NCBI GenBank assembly: GCA_947599875.1
Contig: CANQFV010000021.1
Coordinates: forward strand, 1-43,590
Length of the DNA stretch: 43,590 bases
Direction: 5' to 3'
From: an uncultured Oscillospiraceae bacterium
GTDB taxonomy: Bacteria > Bacillota > Clostridia > Oscillospirales > Oscillospiraceae
Part shown: positions 31,809-39,762 of the stretch, one piece after another
How the letters are laid out: every line of letters begins with the position of its first letter
Position numbering within the stretch: the stretch's first letter is position 1
The notes under the pieces: generated by a model
The model's database searches: none
Told to the model about the DNA's origin: nothing
The model's input: only the letters and a program-made list of their open reading frames with translations
Made by a program: the position numbers and the translations under genes

Positions 31809-32163
31809 TTATAATTTGTTGCGCAAAATGATTTTCCCGGAGATCGCCACGATCTCCTGCTCTGCCGCGGGGAACCGCTGTCCCGCTCCGCCCGTCTGAA
31901 AAATCCCCAAAAGCTCCGCAAGGCACTCCACCGCGCAGTCCGGCGTCTCCCTCGGGAGGGGTGTTTGCAGCCTTCCGAAGCCCTGCTTTACCCAGACCGT
32001 CCCCATCCCCAGGGCCTTGGCCGGGGCGATGTCGTTATCCAGCCTGTCGCTGATCATCACCGCCTCGCGGGGGGCACTTGGCCAGCTCCAGCGCGTGGGT
32101 GAAGATCCGCCTGTCGGGCTTGGAGACGCGCACGGCCCGGAGGGGCCGCACACTTGTGTGACA
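31809..32163 (-). pseudogene. HAD-superfamily hydrolase remnant (N terminus lost, frameshifted)
   Basis: On the minus strand the second half of a HAD-type phosphatase can be read in two frames: VSKPDRRIFTHALELAKCPP in one and EAVMISDRLDNDIAPAKALG with MGTVWVKQG in the next. The switch falls at a run of six C (G on plus, 32069-32074). Motif III lysine (SKPD) and motif IV (SDRLDND) are kept; the nucleophile DxDx motif and motif II are absent because the upstream DNA is instead a partial 4H element. The gene cannot make an active enzyme. It lies directly upstream of the tautomerase gene. Confidence 0.8.
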
Positions 32164-32202
32164 TAAGGAATTTTTTCCGACGCGCATGTCGCCGGAAAAA
32201 AG
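32127..32202 (+). repeat. partial 4H element, copy 8 (hairpins 2 and 3 only)
   Basis: Only the inner hairpin 2 part (CGCACGGCCCGGAGGGGCCG), the closing arm GTGTGACATAAGGAA and hairpin 3 (TTTTTTCCGACG with CGCCGGAAAAAA) remain. The sequence closely matches copy 11 at 34654-34880. The left half is missing exactly where the HAD remnant begins. Confidence 0.8.
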
Positions 32203-32240
32203 TTTGAAGTTGAGCTTTTTGACAAACGGGCAGTTGCGTC

Positions 32241-33083
32241 TCATGCCCGGATCCCCAGGAGCTTTGCCCCGTTGCCGCCCAGGACGGCCTCCAGCTCCGC
32301 CGGCGTGAGGCCGCTGTCCCGCACCGCCGCCAGGGCCTCCGCCTGGTCAGACCAGGGGCTGTCGCTGCCGAAAAGCACCCGGTCCACGCCGTGGGCGCGG
32401 ACGGCCCGGACAAACCGGGCGCTGTCCAGGGGCTTTTCCCCGGAGAGTTCCCCGTTTTTCCGCCGCCACGGCCCCAGAGCCACGGCGGTATCCAGAAAGC
32501 AGGGCGCGCCGCACAGCGCCTGCGCCTGATCCCAGACGTTAAAGCCGCCCATGTGGGCCAGGATGATCCGCTGGTAGGGGACCTGGCGCAGGAGAGCCAG
32601 GAGCCTGCGGGGGGAGGCGTAGTCCAGGCCGGGGTAGTTGGGGTCGTCCCCGGCGTGGATCAGGACGATGAGTCCCAGCTCCGCGGCGCACTCCACCAGG
32701 CGCAGCACGCGGCTGTCGTCCGCGGGCACCCCCTGGAAGAGGGGGTGGAGCTTGATGCCCCGGAACCCGCCGGCCCGCAGCCCCTCTAAGATCTGCCGGT
32801 AATCGCCGTTGTCCGGGTGGATGCCCCCCAGGGAGATGAGACCCGTCTGGCCGGTGCGGGCGTTGATCTCCGCCGCCGCCCGGTTGATCCCCTCCGTCTG
32901 ATGGGGCTTTGTGGCCACGGGCGCCAGAACGGCGTACCGGATCCCCGCCCGGGCCATACCGGACAGCAGGCCGGACACCGTCCCGTCGGAGTAGGCCATC
33001 ATATCCGCGCCGGACGCCATCCCCTCCACGGCGCGTGGAGCCATAGCGTCCGGAAATGTGTGGGTGTGAAAATCAATAACCAC
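32241..33083 (-). CDS. amidohydrolase family metal-dependent hydrolase (COG2159 type)
   Basis: This 280-residue TIM-barrel hydrolase has the metal-binding pattern of the amidohydrolase-2 family: an N-terminal HxH (DFHTHTFPD), GIKLHPLFQG, a histidine in LIHAGDDP, ILAHMGGFNVW, and the late aspartate LFGSDSPWSDQAE. The substrate is not evident; relatives include decarboxylases and lactonases. The start is taken as the GTG at 33083 giving MVIDFHTHT, since upstream in-frame sequence is repeat-derived and the family normally begins right at this strand. It ends LLGIRA 38 bases from the partial 4H element. Confidence 0.88.
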   Translation of the reverse strand: MVIDFHTHTFPDAMAPRAVEGMASGADMMAYSDGTVSGLLSGMARAGIRYAVLAPVATKPHQTEGINRAAAEINARTGQTGLISLGGIHPDNGDYRQILEGLRAGGFRGIKLHPLFQGVPADDSRVLRLVECAAELGLIVLIHAGDDPNYPGLDYASPRRLLALLRQVPYQRIILAHMGGFNVWDQAQALCGAPCFLDTAVALGPWRRKNGELSGEKPLDSARFVRAVRAHGVDRVLFGSDSPWSDQAEALAAVRDSGLTPAELEAVLGGNGAKLLGIRA

Positions 33084-33127
33084 GTCTCGCCTCAGTTTGT
33101 ACAGTAATAGTAATGGTATATCAATCC

Positions 33128-33353
33128 AAATATTTTTTGCAAGGACATGTGCCTTGCAAAAAATCCCTCTTGCCGCGCAAGTGTGCGGCCCTCCGGGCCG
33201 TGCGCGCAGCGCGGCAGCAGAATCTCCGGGGCGAAATTCTAATTTCGCCCCGGAGATTCGCACGCATCCCCCTGGCAGGGAAAGGCCTTTAGACCTTTCC
33301 CGCCAGAGTCGCTCCCCTTGGCAGGGGAAGGTCTTCAGGCCTTCCCCGCCAGC
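33128..33353 (-). repeat. 4H element, copy 9
   Basis: Plus-strand order: hairpin 3 (GCAAGG/CCTTGC, loop ACATGTG), hairpin 2 (inner GTGTGCGGCCC with GGGCCGTGCGCGC, pairing through several G-T wobbles), hairpin 1 (GAATCTCCGGGGCGAAATT with its complement; shorter core), GCACGCATCCCCCTGGCAGG, and two tandem hairpin 0 units (GGGAAAGG/CCTTTCCC and GGGGAAGG/CCTTCCCC, each closed by TGGC/GCCA). The last unit encodes the final residues of acetate kinase. Confidence 0.85.
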
Positions 33354-34534
33354 TTGGATGTATCCATCGCGATCATAAGCTCCTCGTTTGTGGGGATGAC
33401 AAAGACCTTGACCTTGGAGTCGGCGGCGGAGATCTCCTCCTTGCCCCGGGTGGCGTTGCACTTGGGGCAGATCTTCACGCCCATGTACTCAAGGCCGGAG
33501 GCGATGCGCATACGCATGTCCGCGTCGTTCTCGCCCACGCCGGCGGTGAAGACGATGGCGTCCACCCCGCCCATCGCCGCGGCATAGGCGCCGATGTACT
33601 TCTTCACCTCGTAGGCGAACTTGTCCAGGGCCAGGGCGGCGCGCTCATTGCCCTCCTTGGCGGCGGCGGACAGGTCGCGGAAGTCGGAGCTGACGCCGGA
33701 GATCCCCAAAACGCCGGACTTTTTGTTCAGGACGTTCAGCATCTCCTTGATGTCCCAGCCGTAGCGGCCCATCAGGTACTCCATGATGGTGGGGTCGATG
33801 TCGCCGGAGCGGGTGCCCATAGGAAATCCGGCGAGAGGCCCCAGGCCCATCGAGGTGTCCACCACCTTGCCGTCCACAATGGCGGCCAGGGAGGAGCCGT
33901 TCCCCAGGTGGCAGGAGATGATCTTCGTCCCCTGGGGATCGTTCTCCCTGCCCAGCGCCCGCAGGGCCTGGCCGGCGATGTACTTGTGGCTGGTGCCGTG
34001 GAAGCCGTAGCGCCGCACCCCGTCCTTCTCGTAATACTCATAGGGCAGGGCGTAGATGTACGCCTTGGGGGGCATGGTCTGGTGGAAGGCGGTGTCAAAG
34101 ACGGCCACCTGCTTCTTCCCGGGCATGGCCTCCATACAGGCCCGGATGCCCATGAGGTTGGCGGGGTTGTGCAGCGGCCCGAAGGGGATGCACCGCTCGA
34201 TGGCGGCGATGACGTTGTCGTCAATCAGGCAGCTCTCGGCAAACTCCGCGCCGCCGTGTACCACGCGGTGACCCACGGCGTCGATCTCGTCGGTGGAGCT
34301 GATGACGCCCCGGACGGGATCCACCAGGGCGTCCATGACGGCGCGAATGGCCTCGTTGTGGGTGGGCATGGGGATGTCCAGCTTCACGTCCTCCCGGCCC
34401 GGGACCTTGTGGGTGAGACGACCGTCGATGCCAATGCGCTCGCACAGGCCCTTGGCGAAGACAAGCCCGGAGTCGGAGTCCATCAGCTGGTACTTGAGAG
34501 AGGAGGAACCGGCGTTGATGACAAGAATTTTCAT
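33335..34534 (-). CDS. ackA: acetate kinase
   Basis: AckA converts acetyl phosphate and ADP to acetate and ATP, the usual ATP-yielding end of anaerobic fermentation. The 399-residue product has the N-terminal INAGSSSLKYQL, the region AVGHRVVHGG, FDTAFHQTMPPKAY, the active-site segment RYGFHGTSHKYI, IISCHLGNGSSLAAI and VFTAGVGENDADMR near the C terminus. Length is as expected. No phosphotransacetylase gene is adjacent. The last codons (SKLAGKA and the stop) lie in the abutting 4H element. A promoter and a 9-bp palindrome lie upstream. Confidence 0.96.
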   Translation of the reverse strand: MKILVINAGSSSLKYQLMDSDSGLVFAKGLCERIGIDGRLTHKVPGREDVKLDIPMPTHNEAIRAVMDALVDPVRGVISSTDEIDAVGHRVVHGGAEFAESCLIDDNVIAAIERCIPFGPLHNPANLMGIRACMEAMPGKKQVAVFDTAFHQTMPPKAYIYALPYEYYEKDGVRRYGFHGTSHKYIAGQALRALGRENDPQGTKIISCHLGNGSSLAAIVDGKVVDTSMGLGPLAGFPMGTRSGDIDPTIMEYLMGRYGWDIKEMLNVLNKKSGVLGISGVSSDFRDLSAAAKEGNERAALALDKFAYEVKKYIGAYAAAMGGVDAIVFTAGVGENDADMRMRIASGLEYMGVKICPKCNATRGKEEISAADSKVKVFVIPTNEELMIAMDTSKLAGKA

Positions 34535-34572
34535 TTTTCTTACCTTCCCTTGTAAAAAAGTGAGCCAGGGGT

Positions 34573-34594
34573 TAAAATAGATACGTCTATTTTA
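34573..34594. promoter_or_regulatory. palindromic operator candidate upstream of ackA
   Basis: TAAAATAGA (34573-34581) and TCTATTTTA (34586-34594) form a perfect 9-bp inverted repeat with four bases between, overlapping the predicted ackA -10. A similar core, ATAGATAATCTAT, occurs at about 37280 between spoIID and the following membrane protein gene. Confidence 0.5.
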
Positions 34595-34617
34595 TACCAG
34601 TTTCCCCAATTTCACAA
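34589..34617 (-). promoter_or_regulatory. candidate ackA promoter
   Basis: On the minus strand TTGTGA (34617-34612), 17 bases and TAAAAT (34594-34589) lie about 55 bases before the ackA start. Confidence 0.6.
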
Positions 34618-34653
34618 TAGGGAAAATCAAAAAAGGCCATAAGGGCTTTTTTG

Positions 34654-34880
34654 GCTGGCTTTGAAGGCCGCAAAGCGGCCTTCAAATGCCAAAGGGGAAC
34701 GGAGGCTGGCGAATAAGGCCTGGCGGGCTTTTCCGACAAAGGGAACGCGTGCGGGGAATTTTTCTGAATTTTGCGAAATTCAGAAAAATTTCCCTGCCGT
34801 CACGCTGCGCGCACGGCCCGGAGGGCCGTACACTTGCGTGACATAAGGGATTTTTTCCGACGCGCATGTCGCCGGAAAAA
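34654..34880 (+). repeat. 4H element, copy 11
   Basis: It starts with GGCTTTGAAGGCCGCAAAGC and a second hairpin 0-like unit (GGCTGGCGAATAAGGCC). Hairpin 1 is AT-rich (GGGGAATTTTTCTGAATTT with complement, as in copy 2). Hairpin 2 has GTCACGC/GCGTGAC in place of GCCGCGC/GCGCGGC, so both arms have changed together. Hairpin 3 is TTTTTTCCGACG/CGCCGGAAAAA. It lies between the ackA promoter and tmcAL. Confidence 0.85.
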
Positions 34881-34946
34881 TGTTGAATTGGGGCTTTCTG
34901 GGAAAGACCCTTGAGCTTACTGAAAAATGCTGAGGAGTGGAGAAGG

Positions 34947-36143
34947 ATGAACATCACCGGGATCATCTGCGAATACAACCCCTTCCACCTGGGGCACCTG
35001 CGGCAGATGGAGGCGGCGCGGGCCGCCTCCGGGCCGGACACGGCCATTGTGTGCGTCATGGGGGGAGACTTTGTCCAGAGGGGGGAGGCGGCTGTCCTCT
35101 CCCGCCACGCCAGGGCGGAGATGGCCGTCCGGTGCGGCGCCGACCTGGTGGTGGGCCTGCCCGTGCCCTGGGCCATAGCCTCGGCGGAGCGCTTCGCCGC
35201 CGGGGGCGTGGCGCTGCTTGACGCCCTAGGGGCGGACAGCATCGCCTTCGGGTGCGAGTGCGGGGACGCCGGCCGACTCCGGGCCGTGGCCCTGGAGCTT
35301 TTGAAGGGGGAGACCCGGGAGGAGATCCGCCGGGAGCTGCGCTCCGGCGTCTCCTATCCCGCGGCGCGGGAGGCCGTCCTGGCCCGGCGCCTGGGCGGGG
35401 AGGCGGAGCTTCTGCGCAGTCCCAACAACATCCTGGCGGTGGAGTACCTCAAGGCGATGGCGGCCTCCGGCTCGGCCATGCGCCCCCTGGCGGTGCCCCG
35501 GTTCGGCGCGTCCCACGACGGGGCGGCCTCAGGCGGCGTGGCCAGCGCCTCCGGGATCCGGGCCATGCTCCGCCGGGGGGAGGATCCGGCGGCGTTCATG
35601 CCCGCCCCGGCCCTGGATGTCCTCCGGCGGGAGGTGGAGGCCGGGCGCGGCCCCGTGCGGCCGGAGGCGGCGGAGGCGGCCATCCTCTACCGGCTGAGGA
35701 CCATGTCCGACCAGGACTTTCAGGCCCTGCCCGACGGCGGGGAGGGGCTTTGGCGGCGGTTTATGAGCTGCGCCAGGAGTATGCCCACCCTGGAGCAGGT
35801 GCTGGAGGGGACGAAGACGAGGCGCTACGCCCTGTCGCGCCTGCGGCGGATGGCCACGGCGGCGTATCTGGGCGTCACCGCCCAAAATCAGGCCGGAAAG
35901 CCCCCCTACATCCGGGTTTTGGCCCTGGGGGAGAGGGGGCGGGCCGTCCTGCGCACGGCGCGCCGCGCCGGGGCACTGCCCGTGATCACAAAGCCCGCCG
36001 CCGCCCGTCTGGACGCTCCGGCCGGGGAGATCTACGCCCTGGACGCCCTGGCCGGGGACCTGTACGCCCTGCTGTACCCGGATCCCGCCCGGCGGGCCGG
36101 GGGCGGGGAGTGGACGGCCAGCCCCTTCATCATGCCGTCATAA
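34947..36143 (+). CDS. tmcAL: tRNA(Met) cytidine acetate ligase TmcAL (nucleotidyltransferase, YlbM family)
   Basis: TmcAL uses acetate and ATP to acetylate the wobble cytidine of elongator tRNA-Met. The 398-residue product begins with the family's hallmark GIICEYNPFHLGHLRQM (HxGH nucleotide-binding motif), followed by VCVMGGDFVQRGEAAVLSRH and VVGLPVPWAIASAERFA, then SIAFGCECGD, RSPNNILAVEYLKA and the C-terminal helical part. Length fits YlbM proteins. The ATG at 34947 follows GAGGAGTGGAGAAGG and is preferred over an upstream in-frame codon. Its end overlaps the convergent spoIID gene by 14 bases. Its acetate requirement is interesting next to ackA, but no functional link is shown. Confidence 0.92.
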   Translation: MNITGIICEYNPFHLGHLRQMEAARAASGPDTAIVCVMGGDFVQRGEAAVLSRHARAEMAVRCGADLVVGLPVPWAIASAERFAAGGVALLDALGADSIAFGCECGDAGRLRAVALELLKGETREEIRRELRSGVSYPAAREAVLARRLGGEAELLRSPNNILAVEYLKAMAASGSAMRPLAVPRFGASHDGAASGGVASASGIRAMLRRGEDPAAFMPAPALDVLRREVEAGRGPVRPEAAEAAILYRLRTMSDQDFQALPDGGEGLWRRFMSCARSMPTLEQVLEGTKTRRYALSRLRRMATAAYLGVTAQNQAGKPPYIRVLALGERGRAVLRTARRAGALPVITKPAAARLDAPAGEIYALDALAGDLYALLYPDPARRAGGGEWTASPFIMPS

Positions 36144-37197
36144 GGACGGTCCCCGGGTAGTAGGCGGCCAGGATCTCCTGAAAATCCGCGCCCTCCCCGG
36201 CCATCACGTTGGCCCCGTACTGGCTCATGCCCACGCCGTGGCCGTAGCCCCGGCAGGTCATGGTCACGGTGGAGGCGGAGACCGTGATCTCCACCGCCGT
36301 ACTGCGCAGGCCGAACATGGAGCGCAGCCGGGTGCCGGGGACCTCCACGCCCCCCAGCACCACGGAGCTGACCCGCCCGGAGGGGGAGAGGACGGTCTCG
36401 CCCACCCAGCCGGCGGGGTTGTCCCCGAAGGACGCCTCCGGGTAGTTCTCCGTCACCGTGTCCCGGAATTCCCGGGCGGACACGGTGACGGCGGAGATGT
36501 AGTTGGGCACGGAGCTTTCGTCCTCCGGGCTTGCCACGCTCACAAGATACGGCACGGGACTGCTCCACACCTCCCCGGCGCTCTCCGTCCTCCCGGCGGA
36601 GGAGGAGTGAAACAGCGCCAGGGCCGGCTCCCCCTCGTAGGCCAGGTAGATCCCCGCCGTGCTGTCCACGGCGGCGGCGATGACGGCGAGGCGGGCGTCA
36701 TAGTCCGCCCCCCACTTCTCCCGCAGCTGCGCCGGCGTTTTGTAGGCCGCGCAGCAGGAGCTGTCGCCGCAGATGTCCGCCTCCGGGTGGCGGGAGGAGC
36801 CGTCCAGCATCTTGCGCATAAGGTAGCTCCTCAGGGCCACGGCCTGAGCCATGAGAGCCTGGGGCGCGAAGGTGGCCGGCTCCTCCGCCGCCACGGCGCC
36901 GATGAGGTAGTCCCGGACGGAGATCTGCTCCACCTGCCCGTCCGCCAGGAGCCGGACGGTGACGCGGGTGTCGTAATCCGATGTCTCCACAGCCTCCGGC
37001 GGAGTGTAGAAGGGCAGCTCCTCCCGGGCGGTGTCCAGATACGCCCCCTGGGGATCCCCCGGGGGTGCGCTATGCTGGCCGGAATCCGTCTCCTCCGCCG
37101 GGGGCGGCGCGCCGCGGCCCGCGGCCAGGGACGCCGCCGGCGGGAAGATCAGGGCGAAGAGCGTCAGGATCAACGACGCGATCAGGATGACTTTCAT
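36130..37197 (-). CDS. spoIID: stage II sporulation protein D / LytB-domain protein
   Basis: SpoIID is a lytic transglycosylase that acts on peptidoglycan during engulfment in sporulating Firmicutes; SpoIID/LytB homologues also occur in non-sporulators. The 355-residue product has an N-terminal membrane anchor (VILIASLILTLFALIFPPAA), a proline-rich linker, and the SpoIID domain with ISVRDYLIGAVAAEEPATF, ALMAQAVALRSYLMRKM, CAAYKTPAQLREKWG, FHSSSAGRTESAGEVW, and the hallmark GYGHGVGMSQYGANVMA at the C terminus. The second ATG is used because GGAGGGG lies just before it. It is a good sign of a spore-forming lineage but is not proof. Confidence 0.92.
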   Translation of the reverse strand: MKVILIASLILTLFALIFPPAASLAAGRGAPPPAEETDSGQHSAPPGDPQGAYLDTAREELPFYTPPEAVETSDYDTRVTVRLLADGQVEQISVRDYLIGAVAAEEPATFAPQALMAQAVALRSYLMRKMLDGSSRHPEADICGDSSCCAAYKTPAQLREKWGADYDARLAVIAAAVDSTAGIYLAYEGEPALALFHSSSAGRTESAGEVWSSPVPYLVSVASPEDESSVPNYISAVTVSAREFRDTVTENYPEASFGDNPAGWVGETVLSPSGRVSSVVLGGVEVPGTRLRSMFGLRSTAVEITVSASTVTMTCRGYGHGVGMSQYGANVMAGEGADFQEILAAYYPGTVLMTA

Positions 37198-37312
37198 GCA
37201 AATCCCCTCCATGACGGCATTGACTTTACCTGCCGTTCTGATGTAAAATAAGTGGGCCGACGATTTTTCCCTTGGGATGATATAGATAATCTATTTTGGC
37301 AAGGTGTTGGAT

Positions 37313-38089
37313 ATGCGAAAAACAAGCCTTCTTTCTCCGGCCGCCCTTCTGCTGGGCCTGGCCGGCGGTTTGATACGGGCCAGGGAGCTGGACACGGTTT
37401 TTGACGCCGGGAGCGGCCTGGCCGACGCCGGGGCGGGGATCAGCCGCCTGCTCATCGCCCTGGCCGTCCTCACGGCGGCGGGGAGCCTGGCGGCCGCCTT
37501 TGTCCTGAAGGCCGTCAGGACGGAGCCGGAGAAATTCCGCAAAGCCTTTTACATCCGCAGATATCTGACCTTCGCCGTTATGGCCCTTTTGGGCATAGCC
37601 GTTGTGGCCTGCGGGGCCTCCTGCGCCCTGAGGGGGATACAGCCCCTGGGCCTTTCCGGCATCTCCAAGTGGGTCTTCGCCGGGCTTATGATCCTGTCCG
37701 GCGTGGGCATGACCGTGATGGCCTACGCCGCCTACACCCAGAAGGACACGCCGCCGCTGCCATTGTTCAGCGTGATCCCGGCCCTCTTTTTCTGCTACTG
37801 GATGGTGGCCCTCTACCGGGTGAACGCCGGGAACCCGGTGCTGCTGGACTTCTGCTACAGCGTCCTGGCCCTGGCTGCCGCGGCTATGAGCTTCTACTAC
37901 TTTGCCGGCTACGCCTACGGCCGCCGGAATCTCCGGGGCGCCGTGTTCACCGGCCTTACGGCGGTGTTCTTTCTGACCGTGGCCGCCGCCGACCCCGCGC
38001 CCTGGGAACTGCGGGCCACATTGCTTCTCACCGCCGTGTTCGAGTGTATGCTCACCTCCCGGTATCTGGCGGCGTTGCGGGCGAAATAA
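37313..38089 (+). CDS. uncharacterised seven-helix membrane protein
   Basis: I do not recognise this 258-residue integral membrane protein. About seven hydrophobic segments are visible, for example LLSPAALLLGLAGGLI, LLIALAVLTAAGSLAAAFVL, FAVMALLGIAVVACGAS, WVFAGLMILSGVGMTVMAYA, FSVIPALFFCYWMVALY, VLALAAAAMSFYYFAGYAYG and GLTAVFFLTVAAADP, with short loops and no obvious catalytic motif. The start at ATG 37313 follows AAGGTG. It lies five bases before sfsA and divergent from spoIID; the shared upstream region has the palindrome ATAGATAATCTAT. Confidence 0.75.
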   Translation: MRKTSLLSPAALLLGLAGGLIRARELDTVFDAGSGLADAGAGISRLLIALAVLTAAGSLAAAFVLKAVRTEPEKFRKAFYIRRYLTFAVMALLGIAVVACGASCALRGIQPLGLSGISKWVFAGLMILSGVGMTVMAYAAYTQKDTPPLPLFSVIPALFFCYWMVALYRVNAGNPVLLDFCYSVLALAAAAMSFYYFAGYAYGRRNLRGAVFTGLTAVFFLTVAAADPAPWELRATLLLTAVFECMLTSRYLAALRAK

Positions 38090-38093
38090 GACC

Positions 38094-38774
38094 ATGCGCT
38101 ACGAAAAGGTACTTCAGGGCCGGTTTATCAACCGGCCCAACAGATTTATTGCCCAGGTGGAGCTGGGGGGAGAGACCGCCGTCTGCCATGTGAAAAATAC
38201 GGGCCGGTGCCGGGAGCTGCTTGTCCCCGGCGCCACGGTCTGGGTGGAGGAGCGGGACGACCCCGGCCGCCGGACGAAATACGACCTCATCTGCGTGGAG
38301 AAGGGGGACCGACTCATCAATATGGACTCCGCCGCCCCCAACCGGGTCTTTGGGGAGTATCTGGCCGCCGGGCGGCTTGTGCCGGAGCCGGAGCTGATCC
38401 GGCCGGAGACGGTGTTCGGCTCCTCCCGCATCGACTTCTATGTGGAGAGCCGCGGACAGGGCCTCTTCTGCGAGGTCAAGGGCGTCACCCTGGAGGATCG
38501 GGGCGTGGTCAGCTTCCCCGACGCCCCCACCGAACGCGGCGTCCGGCATCTGCGGGAGCTTGTCCGGGCGGTGGAGGCCGGGTTCGGGGCCTACGCCGTC
38601 TTCGTAGTCCAGATGGAGGGGGCCAGGTTCTTCCGGCCCAACCGGGAGACGCACCCGGAGTTCGCCGACGCCCTGGCCCAGGCCCGGGACGCCGGGGTGA
38701 AGATCCTGGCGCTGTCCTGCGCGGTGACTCCAAACTCGATGGAAATAACTACCCCACTGGAAGTGAGGGTGTAG
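38094..38774 (+). CDS. sfsA: SfsA family DNA-binding/nuclease-like protein
   Basis: The 226-residue product matches the sugar-fermentation stimulation protein A family, with an N-terminal OB-like part (GRFINRPNRFIAQVELGG, CHVKNTGRCRELLVPGATVW) and a C-terminal PD-(D/E)XK-like part (SRIDFYVESRGQGLFCEVKG and VTLEDRGVVSFPDAPTERG), where D, E and K residues of the nuclease-like motif are present. Its role is poorly understood outside E. coli. It ends just before the long inverted-repeat block and follows the membrane protein gene by five bases. Confidence 0.93.
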   Translation: MRYEKVLQGRFINRPNRFIAQVELGGETAVCHVKNTGRCRELLVPGATVWVEERDDPGRRTKYDLICVEKGDRLINMDSAAPNRVFGEYLAAGRLVPEPELIRPETVFGSSRIDFYVESRGQGLFCEVKGVTLEDRGVVSFPDAPTERGVRHLRELVRAVEAGFGAYAVFVVQMEGARFFRPNRETHPEFADALAQARDAGVKILALSCAVTPNSMEITTPLEVRV

Positions 38775-38776
38775 AG

Positions 38777-39108
38777 AAGGTTCCCGCAGGGGAAGAAGTC
38801 CGCCTGAAAGGCGGAGGGGAGTCTCCCGGGGGGGACGGGGAGTTTCCCCGACGGGGGAATAAGGTGTCCGCCCAAAGGGCGGACGGGGGTATTTTACTTT
38901 CTCCCTTTGGTTCCGCCAAAGGGAGAAAGTAACAAAGAGGGAAAGCGGCCAGGGGGGATTTCGATTTCCCCCCTGGACCCCCTTGAACCGACCAGTTAGG
39001 GGGCTGCGGCCCCCTACTGGAGAAACCCCCGGGGAGCCCCCCGGAGGTTTTCTGGACGAATGGGTATTGAGCAGCCACCCGGTGGTGCATCGCGCCCGTT
39101 GGACTGAG
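38777..39108 (+). repeat. left arm of a long imperfect inverted repeat
   Basis: This arm contains, in order, GTCCGCCTGAAAGGCGGAGG, GTGTCCGCCCAAAGGGCGGA, ACTTTCTCCCTTTGG with its complement, GTAACAAAGAGGGAAA, GGGGGATTTCGATTTCCCCC, TTGAACCGACCAGTTAGGGG, GGAGAAACCCCCGGGG and GCGCCCGTTGGACTGAG. The same blocks in reverse order and strand make up 39898-40262. It contains no gene. Confidence 0.85.
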
Positions 39109-39194
39109 AAGGTGTGACAAAGGGGACGGTTCTTTTGTCACATCGGAGCAAAGCGGAGATGGGACTAAAGAACCGTCCCTCTGTAACGCCGGGC
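39108..39194. repeat. R2 inverted-repeat element
   Basis: Arms GGGGACGGTTCTTTTGTC and TAAAGAACCGTCCCTC flank a CATCGGAGC/GGAGATGGG inner stem, then TGTAACGCCGGGCCA. It is the inner neighbour of the long inverted-repeat left arm. Confidence 0.75.
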
Positions 39195-39249
39195 CAGGAG
39201 TCTCGTCCAACGATAATGGCCTCCTTCCAGGAAGTTATCGACAGCAGCG

Positions 39250-39390
39250 GCCCCTACTGTGTGTAAGAGTCCCCCTGTAGGGGCCGATGACCTCATCGGC
39301 CCGTGCGGGTTGGGTGACAGAGCGGTTGCGTTAAGATGGAAAACTTTAAAATATGCCGTAGGGGCCGCCGCCCACGGCGGCCCGTGCCGC
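39250..39390. repeat. R3 repeat cluster
   Basis: Modules GTAGGGGCCGATGACCTCAT and GTAGGGGCCGCCGCCCACGG are joined by GGGTTGGGTGACAGAGCGGT and TTAAGATGGAAAACTTTAAA. The same pair and linker recur at 39640-39752. Confidence 0.75.
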
Positions 39391-39444
39391 GATGATTGAG
39401 GGCGGTATAATAAACGGGGGAAGGGCAGCGTCAAGCGCCCCGGG

Positions 39445-39535
39445 AAGCCGGTGTTACACGGGGACGGTTCTTTTGTACCACCGCAGCGTCAGCGGAGGTG
39501 TGACTAAAGAACCGTCCCCGTGTCACACCGGCTCC
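39445..39535. repeat. R2 inverted-repeat element
   Basis: Arms GGGGACGGTTCTTTTGT and TAAAGAACCGTCCCC enclose ACCACCGC/GCGGAGGT. It begins GGGAAGCCGGTGTTACAC, the complement of its own end. Confidence 0.75.
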
Positions 39536-39574
39536 CTGGTGACGTCAGAAGCCCCGACCAGCGTCTCCAATTTC

Positions 39575-39626
39575 AATATTTTTTGCGGGGCTTTGCCTCG
39601 CAAAAAATCCCTCTCGCCGCGCAAGT
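39575..39626 (-). repeat. partial 4H element, copy 10 (hairpin 3 and one arm of hairpin 2)
   Basis: TTTTTTGCGGGGC with GCCTCGCAAAAAA forms hairpin 3, followed by TCCCTCTCGCCGCGCAAGT, after which the similarity stops. It is a truncated copy inside the inverted-repeat block. Confidence 0.75.
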
Positions 39627-39639
39627 TGGAAAATGGTTC

Positions 39640-39752
39640 CCTGTAGGGGCCGATGACCTCATCGGCCCGGGCGGGTTGGGTGACAGAGCGGTTGCGTTAA
39701 GATAGAAAACTTTAAAATTTGCCGTAGGGGCCGCCGCCCACGGCGGCCCGCG
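39640..39752. repeat. R3 repeat cluster (second copy of 39250-39390)
   Basis: It repeats GTAGGGGCCGATGACCTCAT, GGGTTGGGTGACAGAGCGGT, the TTAAGATAGAAAACTTTAAA linker and GTAGGGGCCGCCGCCCACGG almost exactly, as a direct repeat. Confidence 0.75.
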
Positions 39753-39762
39753 TCGTCACCGG

